Assembly: GCA_030248215.1 (NCBI GenBank)
Contig: JASANG010003720.1
Coordinates: forward strand, 124,001-188,000
Direction of reading: 5' to 3'
Origin: Enoplolaimus lenunculus
Lineage: Eukaryota > Nematoda > Enoplea > Enoplida > Thoracostomopsidae
Length of the DNA: 64,000 bases
Shown here piece after piece: positions 49,870 to 61,324 of the stretch. Numbering within the stretch: position 1 is the first letter of the stretch; each line of letters opens with the position of its first letter. Under the pieces are notes generated by a model that worked only from the letters and a program-made list of their open reading frames with translations, had not been told where the DNA came from and ran no database searches. A program made the translations under genes and the position numbers.

Positions 49870-50779
49870 CGAAAGTATGTAATGTGGAAATTTGTCACAC
49901 AGTCTGACAATAGCAATGCTCTGTTTGAATTTGATTGCTGTTCGCTTGTGTTTCACATCAGGAAGCAGGTTACAGTTTGAGTATTTTTGCAGTTTTCATG
50001 ATTTAACCTAGATTTTAGGCTTTCGATTGCAATTGTGTTGGTTATGTGACAATCGGCTCGATCAGTATACTTATTTTGGATTTGTATTAAAATGCGAAAC
50101 GGAAATGTGTAAATTGTGCAAAATTTGCTGAAATTAATTTAAAGACTTGACAATTTGGCATATAATCCAGTAAACTTGTTGTGCGTTAATAATTTTCCAA
50201 TCGTTCGTTCTCAGTGCTTTCTTGTTCTTAGTAAATACTAGTAATCCGTAGTTGCACATATATGATACTTTTTTGGCATATGTTTAGGAAGATTTGTTCA
50301 AGCAAGTCTGCACTTAAGCATTGAAACTTGACAATTGAACAAAATAACAAAATAGAAGCAAATTTGCATACGGATATACAAATCTGCTGGAACGTTGCTC
50401 GAAATACGTATGTGAGGCGTTCCAGCTTTAATATATAAATTATTTACTTAACAAACGGTGTGTATTCTGCCGTGGCGTCGTACCACTAATGGTTTCAGAT
50501 TTGTATAGGAAAGAGCATAGCTACACTGCACCAAATTTGTGAAAATCCTACTTAAATATGCTATAAGTATGTGTTATTTTGTTTAATTCTTACTCTTGGC
50601 ATCCTCTTATTCGATTTATTCATTTATTTGTATTGTGTGCTGTGCTTATGTTCACTGTGTTTTAGCTAAGCTTTCCAGCTGTTTTATATACATTTATCTT
50701 GAACTTTTTTTACTTGTCATTTTTTTAAATATTTTTGATTGCAAACGAATAAAAGTATTGCAGTAACAACGCATTTCAG

Positions 50780-50953
50780 GGCCAATGTTACTTTTAGGGG
50801 TTGTAACAGTAGCTTAAGCCTAATCGTAAGCCTAAGCGTTGAAAAAATGAGCTCCTAAGCATAAGCCTAACAAAAAATGTATATAATAAAGAATCTAAAC
50901 CGACTTTTATAGACCCACCAGAATCCTGGACGGCTCTTAAAGTAACATAGGCC
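50780..50953 (-). mobile_element. Family A MITE with perfect 8-bp duplication
   Basis: Begins GGCCAATGTTACTTTTAGGG and ends CTCTTAAAGTAACATAGGCC. CATTTCAG lies at 50772-50779 and 50954-50961. The array reads TAAGCC, so the copy is inverted relative to the one at 1254. Confidence 0.9.
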
Positions 50954-51533
50954 CATTTCAGTGATAAATGTAATTGATTGGTGCAGCTAGTGCATAATTG
51001 TACTTTGTTGTTTTTTTCAATTTTTGGGTACTCACACTCGAGATTAAGTTGAGAATTAATGTGACTATTTTCAGCAATTTTTCAATTATTGTTTAGGTGA
51101 GTGGATAAAACTTTAAAGAAAATGATATGGCTTTTCTCATTTGTAGATGCTCAGTCTTACTCTTTAAGTGCGTTAATTTATTTTTTGTAAAAATCATGTC
51201 ACCACCTAAAGTACACGAGTTTCAAAATGAGCTGTTTTTAGCCCAATAAATGGTGCGCAAAACCAAAATTTTTGACATTTCACAGATATTTGCGAAATTT
51301 ATAAATTAAACATTATTAATACTGTTGGCCTTCGATTGCGGTATTTTTTCACCTCCGGTTGTACCCTGTTTGCGATATGTTTCTGTGATTTCTTGATGTC
51401 ATACGCTCGTTCATTAGTTTATGCAGTTCATAAGCCTTATGAGAGTAAAAAATAAAATTTTATCTATAAACAAGTGTGTTTTTCGTTTGCTTGGCGCAGC
51501 TACTTTATATTTTTGATTGCAGCTGAGAAAGTA

Positions 51534-51682
51534 GTAAGCCCTATTCACACATGCAAGTTTTTGCTGCGCTACTGAATTTATTGCAACTGCTTTCTCATTG
51601 GCTGGTGAAAAAATGCAAGTTCTATGTGCATTTTGCAGCTGCAAGTTCTCGCAGCAAAAACTTGCACGTGTGAATATGGCTT
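51534..51682 (+). mobile_element. Family D MITE, short copy
   Basis: Inverted ends AGCCCTATTCACACATGCAAG and CTTGCACGTGTGAATATGGC with TAA and TTAA next to them. Only about 150 bp, so about half of the usual interior is missing. Confidence 0.75.
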
Positions 51683-52042
51683 TAAACCACGGATTTTTGA
51701 AACATTCCATAATTGAATCGGCTCGTAAATCACTGAATAAACTGTACCTGAAATAATTGAAACGGTTGTAATTTGCGAAAAGGTAAAGCTATTAAACAAA
51801 AATTAAGCATATTATTTTACTATTTACACAAAAATATAAATTAGAATACTAAGAACAGTCATTAAACGCTCGTGTGGATGATGCGTGTTATGAATATGGC
51901 TTCGTACCCAATTGAGATTATCTTGACATTATAGACGAATTGAAAGCATTCTGAAGCTGCCGTATTTGATATAAATAATATTAATGCGATGTCAGCTGCA
52001 AATAGTGGAACGTCTAAAAAGTAATGCCAATAGTATAATCAA

Positions 52043-52325
52043 CAGGTTGCATCCGAAGGTTTCACTCCGGCAAAAAATCGACGTCCGACTCCAGTATAAT
52101 TCCTGTCGAATGTTCCGCGAATTTCGGCATTGCAATTTTGCATAGTTTTGCATAATTTGGTTTGTTTCGTTTTAACTTTTGATACAATTTTGAGGAAGAA
52201 TTGACGGACGTTTCGTAAAAAAATTAGCGTAAAGCGATATATTTAATTACAGATAATTTGTTAAAATTAGCAAATTAAACATCAGTTTAACTACCTAATT
52301 TAGCCTCACCTCCGGTTGCACCCTC
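52043..52325 (+). mobile_element. CCGGAG-type family C relative
   Basis: Begins CAGGTTGCATCCGAAGG and ends CACCTCCGGTTGCACCCTC. Flanks ATAATCAA and GTTATCAA agree at six of eight bases. Similar right ends stand alone near 51348 and 63300-63385. Confidence 0.65.
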
Positions 52326-53371
52326 GTTATCAAGCATTTAATGTTCAACTAGTTTGTTTTGTTTTCTAACCCAAGGTATTAATCAGAAGTAGTACCGGGT
52401 AGCCGTTGTAGCATATTTACCCCCGTCGCCGTTTTTCCTTGTCATATGTTTCGCCATGTCATACCCGCTTGCCATATTTCACCTTCGCTGAGCAGAATTA
52501 TCCCGGATATCAAAATACCGAATACTGCAGTCAGAACAGAATAGCGAATTTGCTACGGCAATCGGAACCGGGTGGCATCCAGAGTACACTGCAGTTGTGA
52601 TTACTCTCTTGGACCTAGTAATAAGTATGCAATAATTGTCATATGAGTCTTTTTAGATTCCGAAGCTTAGATTTTGCTGCTTAAATCGTTTTAACTTTTA
52701 GCTCGTAGTTCTTAAAGTGGGTTCGTGTAACTCGAAATGATCGTTTTGGTCTTGAGAAGAATACAATTCTAAGGCGGATGTTTTTATGCATTTTAGTTGT
52801 TAATACTCGGTTTAAAATACCGGTATTGTTTGTACGCAATAAAACACCTTATGCTAATTAATTTTGAGATGATAATATTAGCGTTTGCTAAAACTGTGGT
52901 TTGGTTAAATTTTCAAGATAAACTTATGCTGCCCTGAGTTAATGGCGAAAAAGTATTTTCTAACTGTTAAGAGTCTAAACGAAATGCGAGATTGTAGAGG
53001 GAAGATATTGTAGGTATACGGAAAGGGAAAAATATGGTAAACGGGTATGTGACAGCAGAAACTTATGACAGGGAAAATATGGGAAAATATGACCAGGTTG
53101 AAAATATGGCAGTCGGAGTGGGGAAACAGGGCGCACCACGAGCCTAAACTTTAGACTAATGTTTTGCTTAGGTTTAGGTTTGCTTGTAGGTTTATCGTTA
53201 CGATGACACGTAAGTTTGGTAATATATGCTTATGCTACTGTTACGCCCCTAAAACTGACATTGGCTTAGATGATTATGCAACGAAATCAAAATCGCGTTA
53301 TTTTAGGGCACACGTAAACTAACACAAAAAGATAACTAAGCTGAAAAGACGTAGTTTGGCGAGAGTTAAAA

Positions 53372-56300
53372 ATGGATTTAATTACAATATTACGCAAAAA
53401 AACTGGCTCAGATAACAAATTTTTTATTTATTTCAGATACGGCCTGATATTGAAGAAGCAAGAATCACCGCTTGAAAAAGCTGGCAAAATAAGCGAATCA
53501 CGGCTAAAAGCGGCAGCCATATTTGAAGACGATTTATGCAGTGATGATGATGATGGCCATATTGAAGTATGTATTGTTGTCGTTCTGGTTTTCCAAAACA
53601 TTTCAAAAGTGTAGTTTTTAAGTTGGTGATATATTTTTTTAAAAGTTGTATTGTCTTCCGGCGCCGGCCGTCAACGTACGGTATCTTATCGCGTACGACA
53701 TCATATGGTAACAAACGGCGGCGGACGACGCTGCATAACAAGTATAGCGGCACCTTTACTTTTGCTAGAGGAATCATTTCAAAATTAGTTTCAATTTAAG
53801 CGTTCAAAGGTAAGTGAGATTCGTTCGCCAGAATTCAAACTTGGGTTCAAGCATTATCGAGCCGATCCGAAAAAGTTGAAAGGTACATTGATGGCGATCC
53901 GCAGCAATATCGTCGTATAGTGCTGTGTATTGTTACTGTATTACTTTAAAATTACGTACTATCCGTAAACCAAAAAACTTTTCATATTAAATTTGTTGTA
54001 TTTCTAGGCACCAGTAAAAGGGCCGGTAAGCAAATACGGTAATGTTTCATCACGATGCCCTCAAAAGAAACAAGACGAACGCGAAGCCATGCGTGCATTG
54101 GAACAAGATCCAACTGTGTTTCAGTACGATGAAGTTTATGAAGACATTCAAACACAGAAATTGGGTGTGGTCTCGGAAGAAACGCAACGTGCTGATAAAC
54201 AACGCAAGGTAAGGCGAGTTAACAAAGTGATAGCTGTTTGCAATTAAAATCATGACGGAGTTGCATGGGAACAGTAAAAACTCAACTTACCACCCTGCTT
54301 TCCCGATAAAAGTTAAAATGGTGCATGCGCCATATTATTGCGTAAGGGTTGCGTTATACTTGACGTCCGTCACCGTACGTCACCCGTACGGCGCCGTCCG
54401 TCACCATACGTTATCGTACGTGCGTTATTTGCGTCTGATACCACACGATAAATGACGGTGCCGCACGTCACCAAAAGTATAGCGCAAACCTAAGTTGGTA
54501 CGTACCATTAAAAGATTATTTTCTTATGTTTTATAGTACGTTACTTTAAGCACAAAAATTAAATACTATTACTTTTCGGTTAGCTCTATTGAATCTGTTG
54601 GGTTTGTAGATGGTAAATTTAAATATTGTGATGTTGTGGTAAAAATTATAAAAAAATATAGAGAACTACGAGCAATGTTTTCATATTGAAAGTTAATTTA
54701 AATAGGTCAAGTTTTATTTCAGCCAAAATATATTGAAAATCTACTGAAAGCTGCATCGAAACGTCAACGAGATTATGAAGCAAGAGAAGAAAAGAAACAA
54801 CACAGGTTTTTCTAAACTTAATGATATAGGGTGTTGTGTACTTATGCCACCTTAGCGTAAAATGAGTAAGTTTCAGGCAGGCATACCTGTGCCATGTGTT
54901 GAAAATACAGCCACTGGTTATGTTTCTGAATTACTTGCAGTAAAATGAATATGTCACGTATTGTATTTTATTGCAGTTTGTAATTCTTTAGTAGAAATTT
55001 AACAAGCTTCTATCACACAAGGTTTGATGGTAGGCACATTTTATTCGCGAGTTCCTGATCCGAATTCTGGCCGGAATTCGATCTCATGAGATACAAACTT
55101 AGTTTGTATGCGGGCTGGAATTAATATTTTGTCAAAACTAATAATATTTATTTTTATTAGGGAGCGGCTAAAAGAAGGTGATGAATTTGCAGACAAAGAA
55201 GTGTTTGTGACTGCTGCTTACCGCAAAAAGATGGAAGAATTGGCGAAACACGAGTCGGAAGAACGCAAGAAGGAAATGCTAGATGGTGTGGATTGGATAA
55301 ATTTTTAACGCCCTATTCACACGTGCAAGTTTTTGCAGCGAGAACTCGCAGCTGCAACTTGCACGAAAAACTTGCAGCTGGAAGTATTTTCAAAGCAATA
55401 TTCCGATTGACCAATCAAACTACAGGTGCAAAAATTCAAGCGACTAGCAACTGCGTCCATAGGTGCGAATAAATTATAATAGCATTGGTTCCAGTGAATA
55501 ATTTGCAGTTGCAAGAACTTCAAAGTTGCTTTGTAACCAAACTTGCACATGCCAGTTGCACGTGCAAGTTTTTGCTGCAAAAACCTTGCACGTGTGAATA
55601 AGGCTTAATTGAACTACCTTGATATTATGGTCGTATGTAGACCTTGCACGTGTGAATAAGGCTTAATTACTACCTTGATATTATGGCCGTATGTAGACCG
55701 GCGAAATGCAACGTACAATCACTTACCGAAATAAGTGCGAAGTAATCATGATTGCAGTTAATGCGTGGTGTTTGCGGTCTTGTAATTATTACTTTCGATG
55801 TTTGTAAACTTTACTATGTTGGTTTGCAGAAATGACTGACGTCAAGAAACAAAAAGATTTTAGTGGTTTCTATCGGCATATGCTCGAGCAGCGACTGAGG
55901 AAGAATCCAGAGCAAGAGTATGTAATGATTTAATTGCATGTTTATTACATACAAGATATTCAAGTCATATACGTATCTTGTAGTACCAAACTTACAGTAT
56001 ACAGAGCCATTGTAGCGAAAAGTTTGCATGGCTGCGTAGTTCGTTGGTTACAGCAGCGGACCGGTAATCCATACGTCGTTTGTTTGAGCTCCACCGCATC
56101 CGCATCAAAATGTTCCTGAAAAGCTCTATATGGTACTGCTTGGCTTACAATCAAAAAGTGGTGTTTATGTATGAACTGGTCAATTAATCGCTTGAAATGT
56201 ATCACTACTTTCCGTAAAGAAAACACTTGTCTTATCAAATTTAGCCAGTACTGTTAAATAAAACCTCAGTTTGCTATTAGTCTTAACTCTGCAGTGCTTA

Positions 56301-58150
56301 AACCATTTTGCTCAATATCTTTTTAGACACAATTCAATTTCCGTAAAACGTGAAGTTGCCGATGAAATTTTACCATCCAGTTCATCAGTATCACATCGCG
56401 CTGAACAACCGACAACGTCTAAGCAATCACAAGTGTCAAATCCTTTGTCAGTGAAATCAAAACGTTCACGCAAACAGTATCGACATCGAGCTTCGCATAG
56501 CGACGATAGTCTCTCAGATCGCTCAAATAATAGCGGCAGACAAAATGAAAAGAAGACTCCAAAAGAAAAACATACAATTTACTCATCTTCCGATCCTGAA
56601 AGAGACTCAGACGCCAGCGATAGAATGCAAACTCCCGAACGTGGTGGACTACAAATTATGAAAAAAACTTTACCGCACAAAGAGAATGATAGGTTCGGTA
56701 TTGTTATTGGATTAAATAAAGGCCCTTATTTTTAGATGAGTATAGCACCTGAGCTGTCACTAGTTAATGACAGGTTACCAAACTAGCGAAGTCCAGATTT
56801 AAAAAGGTTGCGAGCTCATGCGTCAAAGCTCTTCCCGTTGAATCTTTCTCATATTCATTTTATCTGCTTTTCAGCAACAAAACGATGCATGTTGGGTGTA
56901 TTCTTAGGAGTTAACCATTTCTGTAAATTATCGGTTCCGTTTTCGAGCTCATTTTATATCGAAGGTTAAATTCAAATAATTGTTAAGTGAAGTAATGCAT
57001 TCATAAGTCACTCATTAAACGTAAAAAGAATAATTTCACCAGGAGGGGATCTGGTGGTCGGGGTGTGGTAAATGGTAAGGTCTTGAACAAAGTTATTTTT
57101 TACTCTTATATTCTTCACGAAGTTTTATTAGATTTGTAGGGTCTAGCGTTGGAACAGGTGTTATTTTCACCTGCGGATAAACTGCTGTGCCAACTGTAAA
57201 ATTTAAGGCTAACGGTTGAGCTAGAGTAGGCATAATCGATTTACTCCACCGGTAGTTCCTGATAAAACTGCTACATTGCATACAATCGATGTATCCCCCA
57301 TGTTTGGGCTCCTGGTTGCTTTAGGCAAAGGTTTTCACTTACCACTTCAGACAAATTCAAAACTAAATGTTTAGGTTGAGACTTCAATTTTTTATCTCAG
57401 AATGCGCCTGGCTTTTAGCTCGCCTCGTTTACGAGGTGTTTTTGTGATGACCCTTGGTTGCCTCTGATGTAATGCGATCGGACTACAACAGGTAGAGCAA
57501 AGCGATATTATATTGCTGCGCTCAACGATCGCATCTCTTACCAGACCGACAAAAACCAAAACTTTTAGACTTTAATTTTGTATTCCAACCGTGACACAAC
57601 AACCAGAATCTTATTGTCTGTTTTATTTTTGATGTTAGGCTGGTCGAGCGTCACTGTTCAGACACTAGTTCGTCGAATGAAAATGACGATAACGGATCTG
57701 ATGTAGATAATGAACAGGTAAGTGGCGTTTGTATTCTAGGTTTAAAAACGAACAGAAACTATAAAGCTTTCCGCTTTCTTACTAGTGCAATATGTTGGAA
57801 GGTTTGAGGGCGTTTTCGCCGCAATACGCTGGACCGAAATAACGTATTTGTGGAGCTGCTATGCATCGTGGAGTCGCGATTCGAAAATTTTCGGCAATCA
57901 CCGTTTTGTGTAGAATAAAAATTTACAGTAAAGTTCATCTGCAATTTGCGTATATATTTAATAACAGTCTATGTTCTAGGAAACAGAAACCGCGGTATTT
58001 GGCTCTCAGGAGACGATGGAACAAAAACTTGAGAAACTTCGAATGTTATTTGCTCACCGGAATAACGCAGAGCAAATTGAACAATATCGAAAACGATATT
58101 TTGAAAGAATGAAATTGAAAGCCGAGAAACAAGCTGAAATAACAGCCTGA
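53372..58150 (+). CDS. NSRP1: NSRP1 (CCDC55) splicing-regulator homologue
   Basis: Exons: 53372 or 53437-53566, 54008-54208, 54723-54805, 55161-55285, 55830-55917, 56327-56692, 57639-57717 and 57980-58150. Phases agree; up to 435 residues. NSRP1 is a nuclear-speckle protein that influences alternative splice-site choice. Family words are visible in order: YGLILKK, the acidic patch DDLCSDDDDG, PTVFQYDEVYEDIQ, RKPKYIENLLKAA, a charged coiled coil, ADKEVFVTAAYRKKM, and TDVKKQKDFSGFYRHML (the DUF2040 region). A Ser/Arg/Lys-rich tail follows, ending in FAHRNNAEQIEQYRKRYFER like the human C-terminus. The start is uncertain: human NSRP1 has a tiny first exon, and a TTTCAG acceptor lies before 53437, so the ATG at 53372 in the same frame may be false. 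A possible polyadenylation signal AATAAA is at 58360-58365. Confidence 0.9.
53644..53754 (+). mobile_element. Family E hairpin MITE in an NSRP1 intron
   Basis: AGTTGTATTGTCTTCCGGCG and AGTATAGCGGCACC are diverged family E ends, with CGTACGGTATCTTATCGC in the centre. About 111 bp, shortened. Confidence 0.6.
54346..54490 (+). mobile_element. Family E hairpin MITE in an NSRP1 intron
   Basis: GGGTTGCGTTATACTTGACG and AAGTATAGCGCAAACC are inverted; TAA lies at 54343-54345 and 54491-54493. The arms carry GGCGCCGTCCGTCACC. The 3-bp TWA target fits PIF/Harbinger-type elements. Confidence 0.85.
55309..55604 (+). mobile_element. Family D MITE with TTAA duplication in an NSRP1 intron
   Basis: Begins CGCCCTATTCACACGTGCAAG-like and ends TTGCACGTGTGAATAAGGC, with TTAA at 55305-55308 and 55605-55608. 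It starts 23 bases after the donor of the fourth listed NSRP1 exon. TTAA targets are characteristic of piggyBac-like elements. Confidence 0.88.
55583..55696. repeat. Tandem duplication of a MITE end and its flank
   Basis: ACCTTGCACGTGTGAATAAG followed by about 38 bases ending TATGTAG occurs at 55583-55640 and again at 55641-55696. Two small differences separate the copies, so the duplication followed the family D insertion. Confidence 0.9.
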
Positions 58151-58400
58151 AGAGATCATTGTTTGGATCTGTTTTGAAAAACATTAGAGTGACAACAAAG
58201 TATTTATTATTAGGCTTGCTTGTGATTGCAGAAAATGAAATGGTTTATGAGCCTATCCTAATGAAGCTAGCATTTATATTCTGCTAGTCGATGTGTAATA
58301 ATTTGATTAAATAATACTTTCATTTGGTTTAAAATTTGTCACTTGAGCAACAATATATTAATAAAAAATATATCGCAAGCAATTCCAAAACAATTCGCGT

Positions 58401-59342
58401 GGCCTATGTATAGAGCAAGGCTGAAGCGTTTTTCTGCGGGGCTGTGATCGTCAGCTTAAGCTTTAGACTAACTTTTTTGCTTACGCTCAACTTTACGAAT
58501 AGACTAATCCTTGCACTTAGACTTACGCTTATGCGGCGTTCACGTTATAAATGGTGTAGCTGGGTCACGTTTTGTCACGTTCTATATATTGGGTAATATT
58601 TTGTCTGCGATGTAACCCAATATGACATTCCAAAAACAGTGGTTGTCTGCTAACATAACGTATCGGTCAAGTTTTGTCTTTCAATATCATATGATATTCC
58701 CTACATTGTCTGTCAATATCATATGATCATTTTAAAAATGTCTACTGAGTCAGTTGCATAACTAGGTTTGCGTGTGGTGGAATATCATATGATACTAACA
58801 GACATATGTCGTTAGTATCATATGATATTACGAGACATGTAAATAAGTGCTTATATTATAACGGGAAATCTAAATTTTGGCAGGAAATTTATAATTTAGC
58901 GGGAAAATTATATTTTTGGCGGGAAAATTTAAATTTTGGTGGAAAATTCAAATTTTGGCGAAAAGTCAAAATTTGGCGGATTGTCTTATCATACGTCTTA
59001 AACTCCGTAATGAAATGTCATATGATACTCCAAATTCGTTTTGATGAATATCATATCACATTTGCTGTTAATTTGGAATATCATATGATATTTACCAATA
59101 TGTCTGATTGTATCACGTGACATTCGAACACGTATGTTGAGATAACCTGTGTACCCGTGCTTTGTATAGCAATATCACATGATATTCCACTTTTGTCTGT
59201 CCGTATCATATGATGGTAACAAAAATTTATGTTGATGTCGAATCAACATGTGACAAAACGTGACCCAACTGCCCCAGTAACATGAACCCCGCATTAGGAA
59301 TATGCTTATGCTACGGTTCTGGTTCTTTTCTATATATGGGCC
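58401..59342 (+). mobile_element. Family B MITE split by a later insertion
   Basis: The left part begins GGCCTATGTATAGAGCAAGG and the right part ends TTTCTATATATGGGCC. Flanks ATTCGCGT and ACTCGCGC agree at six of eight bases. The interior array is interrupted at 58532 by another element, so family B was here first. Confidence 0.75.
58532..59293. mobile_element. 762-bp inverted-repeat element rich in CATATG palindromes
   Basis: Ends TGCGGCGTTCACGTTA and its diverged complement TAACATGAACCCCGCA, followed inward on both sides by TGGGTCACGTTTTGTCAC. The direct flanks are TTA and TTA. The inside has about ten copies of the palindrome ATATCATATGATAT or close variants, plus AAATTTTGGCGGGAAAAT repeats. 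It encodes no recognised protein. The TTA target suggests PIF/Harbinger-type mobilisation. Confidence 0.8.
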
Positions 59343-59509
59343 ACTCGCGCAATGCTTGTCATTTGAATAGCAATGATTACACACTTCGAAGTGACTGTAC
59401 TATGTATTGACCTCCCCTGATTATTCCACGGCTAAATTTTATTTTTTGATCAATTCGATTGTTAAGGTGGCATAGTCCCCCCTTTGGACATAATAAATTT
59501 ATGTAAAAA

Positions 59510-59760
59510 GTTTGACAAATTGTATATCATTCGATGCGGCATGCGGGTTGTGAGTAATGTTGCTAAATTTTTTGCAATCTTATGGTTTGTCAACGAATTA
59601 TTGTCAAATAACTTTTTTGGCTCGCTGCCAACGATTTTTGTCTGCCCCAAATCAGTTATGTTACCATAATTCATTAACCAATCGTCTGATTGCGAAAAAT
59701 TTAACACCAGTAGACTCAGCTCTGCACGCTGCATCGAATGACATATAATTTGTCAAAAAA
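59510..59760. mobile_element. Palindromic MITE-like element
   Basis: TTTGACAAATTGTATATCAT at the left pairs with GACATATAATTTGTCAAA at the right, extended inward by TCGATGCGGCATGC and GCACGCTGCATCGA. About 250 bp. Much of the interior is also weakly self-complementary (ATTGTCAAATAAC, CATTAACCAATCG). No target duplication was identified. Confidence 0.6.
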
Positions 59761-60302
59761 TCAAATTTTTCAAAAATATAAATTTAGGCGTTGAGGGAGT
59801 TCATGAGAAGATTAAATCTGCAAAAATTTTCAAAATCGATGCATTTTAGGCAATCAGAGGCTGGGCACACTTAAAAAAATGGTGAGTATATAGTGAAATC
59901 TATACACCGGATTATATATAAATTTTTTGTGCCTACAGTTTCAAAATGGATAAAGAAGTATGAAAAAACCATCACAGTACAGTAGAGTATTGTGAAAAAT
60001 CAAAATGCCTTTTTGGGGAGTTTTGTTCGTCTTCATGGTTTCCAAGCAATCTGTCGTGACCTTTGAGTCCAGGGTAGAAATGGAGGTCTGACCCCTGCAG
60101 AAAATCGACCTCCGTTCGTGGCTCCGGTGGAATTTTTGCCGAAGGTTCCTGCTCTTTCGGTAGTGAAATTTTGCATAGTTTTACAAAAGTTATCTGTTCG
60201 CCGATTTTCGTTTCACCTTTTGGCACTGGTTTGAAGAAAGTACTTATGATTTCGTCAAAAAATAGCATAAAATCATACGATTTATTAACAACACATACAG
60301 AT

Positions 60303-61324
60303 ACTAGAATGAAAAGTGCCCCGATGTGGCCATAGAAAACGATACTTTTCGGTAAGATTTTTAGTTCAATACCGCTAGTATTACAATTTCCATGCATGCG
60401 TGTAAAGTTTTAAAACTAGATTAATTTGATGCCAATCAGCGTCCTCCCGAAACACGACACAACAATACTATAGAATTAATAAAAGTTAAATCATTGAGTT
60501 TGATTGACTGCGTAACGGAAACATATCCGCAACTTTCTCTGACAGCGGCCAAATAGACATGTGATCCACAGTTTCGAAATATTAAAACAAGAAATAAATA
60601 CTAGAATATAAATGACGAATTATGGTTGATGTAAAAAATTTGAGTACACACTCGTGACATTAGTTTCTTGCACTTAGTAAACTGAAGTTTCGAATATATG
60701 CAGAAAAATTTAGCATGAGGATATTCCTAAGCCTAAACCTAAGCGTAAGAATGAGCATAATCCTAAGCCTAAGCCAAGCAAAAAATTAATCTAAACCTTA
60801 AGGTTATTCTATTCTAGTCCCGCAAAAAAACGTTTCGCCCCTGATTTTTACATTGGCCGTCATTGAAATACAATACAGATTTCGTCAGCAAAGTTGCAAA
60901 TATTGTTTCGCTACGTCCTCGCTCAAATATTTTAATGTTTTAAAAGTTTAAAATCTGGGTACCGTTTAGCCAAGTATGGAGAGGGCACTGTACGGTACAA
61001 AATTTATACAGCTCCAAAATTTGATGCGTTATCGTTTTCTATAGCCTCGTCGGGACACTTTACTATCTATTGTGACTTTTCTCCGAAAAAGTTGCGGATA
61101 TGTTTCCGTTTCGCAGTCAATCAAACTCAATGGTTTAACTTTTATTAATTCTATAGTATTGTTGTGTCGTGTTTCGGGAGGACGCTGATTGGCATCAAAT
61201 TAATCTAGTTTTAAAACTTTACCCGCATGCATGGAAATTGAATACTAGCGGTATTGAACTAAAAATCTTACTACCCGAAACATATCGTTTTCTATGGCCA
61301 CATCGGGGCACTTTTCATTCTAGT
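60303..61324. repeat. Inverted repeat, arms of about 235 bases around a 550-base spacer
   Basis: Left arm 60303-60536 and right arm 61088-61324 are near-identical reverse complements; both contain GAAAAGTGCCCCGATGTGG and AATACTATAGAATTAATAAA in mirrored positions, with only scattered differences. The spacer holds a reversed family B piece (about 60720-60865). The outer ends do not look like any transposon family seen elsewhere in the window. Confidence 0.9.
60720..60865 (-). mobile_element. Family B fragment, inverted
   Basis: On the minus strand it starts GGCCAATGTAAAAATCAGGG and continues into TTTTTTGCTTGGCTTAGGC and AGGAATATCC. The far end is lost. It lies between the arms of the 60.3/61.3-kb inverted repeat. 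Confidence 0.65.

Larger units (their letters stand above)
47906..53371. other. Spacer between MICU3 and NSRP1
   Basis: The first part is probably MICU3 3' UTR; an AATAAA occurs at 48371-48376. The rest holds transposon copies listed separately, a family A/B remnant near 53130-53266 (TTAGGTTTAGG with CCCCTAAAACTGACATTGG), and short GGGAAAATATGG-type repeats around 53025-53115 that echo inverted words near 52430-52500. No gene is supported here, although the first NSRP1 exon may lie in it. Confidence 0.55.

Noticed and set aside
57043-57074. Small extra NSRP1 exon between CACCAG and GTAAGG
   Set aside because: Its phases do not fit the neighbouring exons, which join directly in phase 2.
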